Source: Isoalcanivorax pacificus W11-5 (GTDB lineage: Bacteria > Pseudomonadota > Gammaproteobacteria > Pseudomonadales > Alcanivoracaceae). From it: DNA of 64,000 bases. This document shows, piece after piece, positions 62,979 through 64,000 of this stretch. Where the stretch lies: positions 1,550,001 to 1,614,000 of the forward strand of contig NZ_CP004387.1 of the NCBI RefSeq assembly GCF_000299335.2, read 5' to 3'. Position numbers and translations under genes: made by a program. Under the pieces are notes generated by a model. The model was not told where the DNA came from. It saw only the letters and a program-made list of their open reading frames with translations, and did no database searches. Numbering within the stretch: the stretch's first letter is position 1; each line of letters begins with the position of its first letter.

Positions 62979-64000
62979 TCAGCCCTGTGTCCGGGTCGGG
63001 TCCTCGTCCTTGCTGAACAACGGCACGCCGGAAAGCTTGCGCACCACCACGTAGAACAGCGGGATGAAGAAGATCGCCAGCACGGTGGCGGTGAGCATGC
63101 CGCCGAACACGCCGGTGCCGATCGCGTTGCGGGCGCCGGAACCGGCGCCGCTACTGAGCATCAGCGGTGTCACGCCGAGCATGAACGCCAGCGATGTCAT
63201 CAGGATGGGCCGCAGTCGCATGCGCACGGCTTCCAGTGTCGCCTTCAGCAGCCCCATGCCTTCTTCTTCCTGGTCCTTGGCGAATTCGGCGATCAGGATC
63301 GCGTTCTTCGCCGACAGGCCAATGGTGGTCAGCAGGCCCACCTGGAAGAACACATCGTTCTCCATGCCGCGCATCGTCGCGGCAAGGACGGCACCGATCA
63401 CGCCCAGTGGCACCACCAGCATCACCGCGAACGGGATCGACCAGCTTTCATACAGTGCGGCGAGACACAGCAGCACCACCAGCATGGAGAGCGCATACAA
63501 CGCGGGCGCCTGGCTGCCGGCCTGGCGTTCCTGATAGGACAGGCCGGTCCACTCGTAACCAAAACCCTGCGGCAGTTCGGCGGCGAGTTGTTCCATCGCC
63601 AGCATGGCGTCGCCGGTACTGGCGCCGGGGGCCGCACTGCCCTGGATGTTCATCGACGAGACGCCATTGTAACGCTCCAGCTGCTGCGGCCCGTAGGTCC
63701 AGTCGCCGGTGGCGAAGCTGGAGAAGGGCACCATCTCGCCGGCGCCGTTGCGCACGTACCATTTGCTGATGTCCTCCGGCAGCATGCGGAAGGCGGCGTC
63801 GGCTTGTACATAGACGCGTTTCACGCGGCCACGGTCGACGAAATCATTCACATAGCTGGAACCCCAGGCCACGGCCAGCGTGGTGTTGATATCCGCCAGT
63901 GACACACCGAGCGCCTGGGCCTTGGCGCGGTCCACTTCCAGCTTGTACTGGGTGGCGTCTTCCAGGCCGTTGGCGCGCACGGCCACCAGTGCCGGATGCT
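62979..64000 (-). CDS. RND multidrug efflux permease (HAE1, AcrB/MexB-like), C-terminal part
   Basis: The last ~340 codons are present; the frame runs open through the right edge ([14 protein letters not shown]). Visible are the second porter/docking region ([24 protein letters not shown]), [21 protein letters not shown]-type docking loop, and the last membrane helices with [50 protein letters not shown] and [22 protein letters not shown]. This is the proton-driven inner-membrane pump of a tripartite efflux system; the adaptor would be outside the window. Confidence 0.93.
   Translation of the reverse strand, partial: HPALVAVRANGLEDATQYKLEVDRAKAQALGVSLADINTTLAVAWGSSYVNDFVDRGRVKRVYVQADAAFRMLPEDISKWYVRNGAGEMVPFSSFATGDWTYGPQQLERYNGVSSMNIQGSAAPGASTGDAMLAMEQLAAELPQGFGYEWTGLSYQERQAGSQAPALYALSMLVVLLCLAALYESWSIPFAVMLVVPLGVIGAVLAATMRGMENDVFFQVGLLTTIGLSAKNAILIAEFAKDQEEEGMGLLKATLEAVRMRLRPILMTSLAFMLGVTPLMLSSGAGSGARNAIGTGVFGGMLTATVLAIFFIPLFYVVVRKLSGVPLFSKDEDPTRTQG

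Overview
The window is moderately GC-rich DNA from a free-living gammaproteobacterium of the Pseudomonas/Alcanivorax type. Supporting signs are an Fpr/FinR pair, an ExaA-type quinoprotein alcohol oxidation locus with an ErbR/AgmR-like regulator, a Na+-pumping oxaloacetate decarboxylase (OadGAB), an XylXYZ/Dmp-like aromatic pathway, AbgT, BASS and TonB systems. The genus cannot be fixed from sequence reading alone. No ribosomal RNA, CRISPR array, phage module or replication origin was seen.

Left part (1-12.9 kb): aromatic catabolism. After the tail of a TRAP-type permease come the two subunits of a benzoate/toluate-type Rieske dioxygenase, a zinc (MDR) alcohol dehydrogenase where a short-chain cis-diol dehydrogenase is normally found, and a BenC-type reductase. 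A separate promoter with an internal dyad precedes an extradiol ring-cleavage dioxygenase. Then follows a complete oxalocrotonate branch of the meta pathway (semialdehyde dehydrogenase, dienoate hydratase, acylating acetaldehyde dehydrogenase, aldolase, decarboxylase, tautomerase) and a porin. Together these would take a benzoate-like acid to catechol, pyruvate and acetyl-CoA.

13-21.5 kb: a mosaic, partly accessory region. It holds an unrecognised multi-pass membrane protein, EndA nuclease, a secreted Cys-rich miniprotein, a nuclease-like pseudogene split by a complete IS66-family element (8-bp target duplication visible), small degenerate ORFs, a 13-G tract, a YafO-like toxin with an unfamiliar upstream partner, and tRNA-Arg(ACG).

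21.7-40.5 kb: mostly housekeeping and transport. It holds a saccharopine-dehydrogenase-like protein, OadGAB, fpr/finR, a BASS transporter, a histidine phosphatase, a YadGH-like ABC exporter, queF, a lipoprotein, AbgT, a membrane class III cyclase, a YdjA-like nitroreductase, a YiiD-type thioesterase, tRNA-Ser(GGA) with a nearby partial copy and ~108-bp direct repeats, a PaaX-family regulator and a fatty acid desaturase. BrnTA and an alpha/beta hydrolase gene broken by a 262-bp MITE follow.

42.3-46.9 kb: a co-directional set of histidine phosphatase, ACAD10/11-type acyl-CoA dehydrogenase, APH-like kinase and two SDRs, which resembles the kinase plus ACAD route for 4-hydroxyacyl-CoA breakdown. 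47.1-57.1 kb: the exa locus, with response regulator, FIST sensor, hybrid kinase, pentapeptide protein, PQQ alcohol dehydrogenase, cytochrome c550, SoxYZ-like carrier, zinc metallohydrolase and aldehyde dehydrogenase. An identical 13-bp element lies upstream of exaA/exaB and of exaC. 57.2-64 kb: SelO, a porin, a secreted 1-Cys peroxiredoxin next to a TonB receptor that resembles the PQQ importer PqqU/YncD, and the C-terminal part of an RND pump. No PQQ synthesis genes are in the window, so the receptor suggests PQQ scavenging for the nearby quinoprotein.
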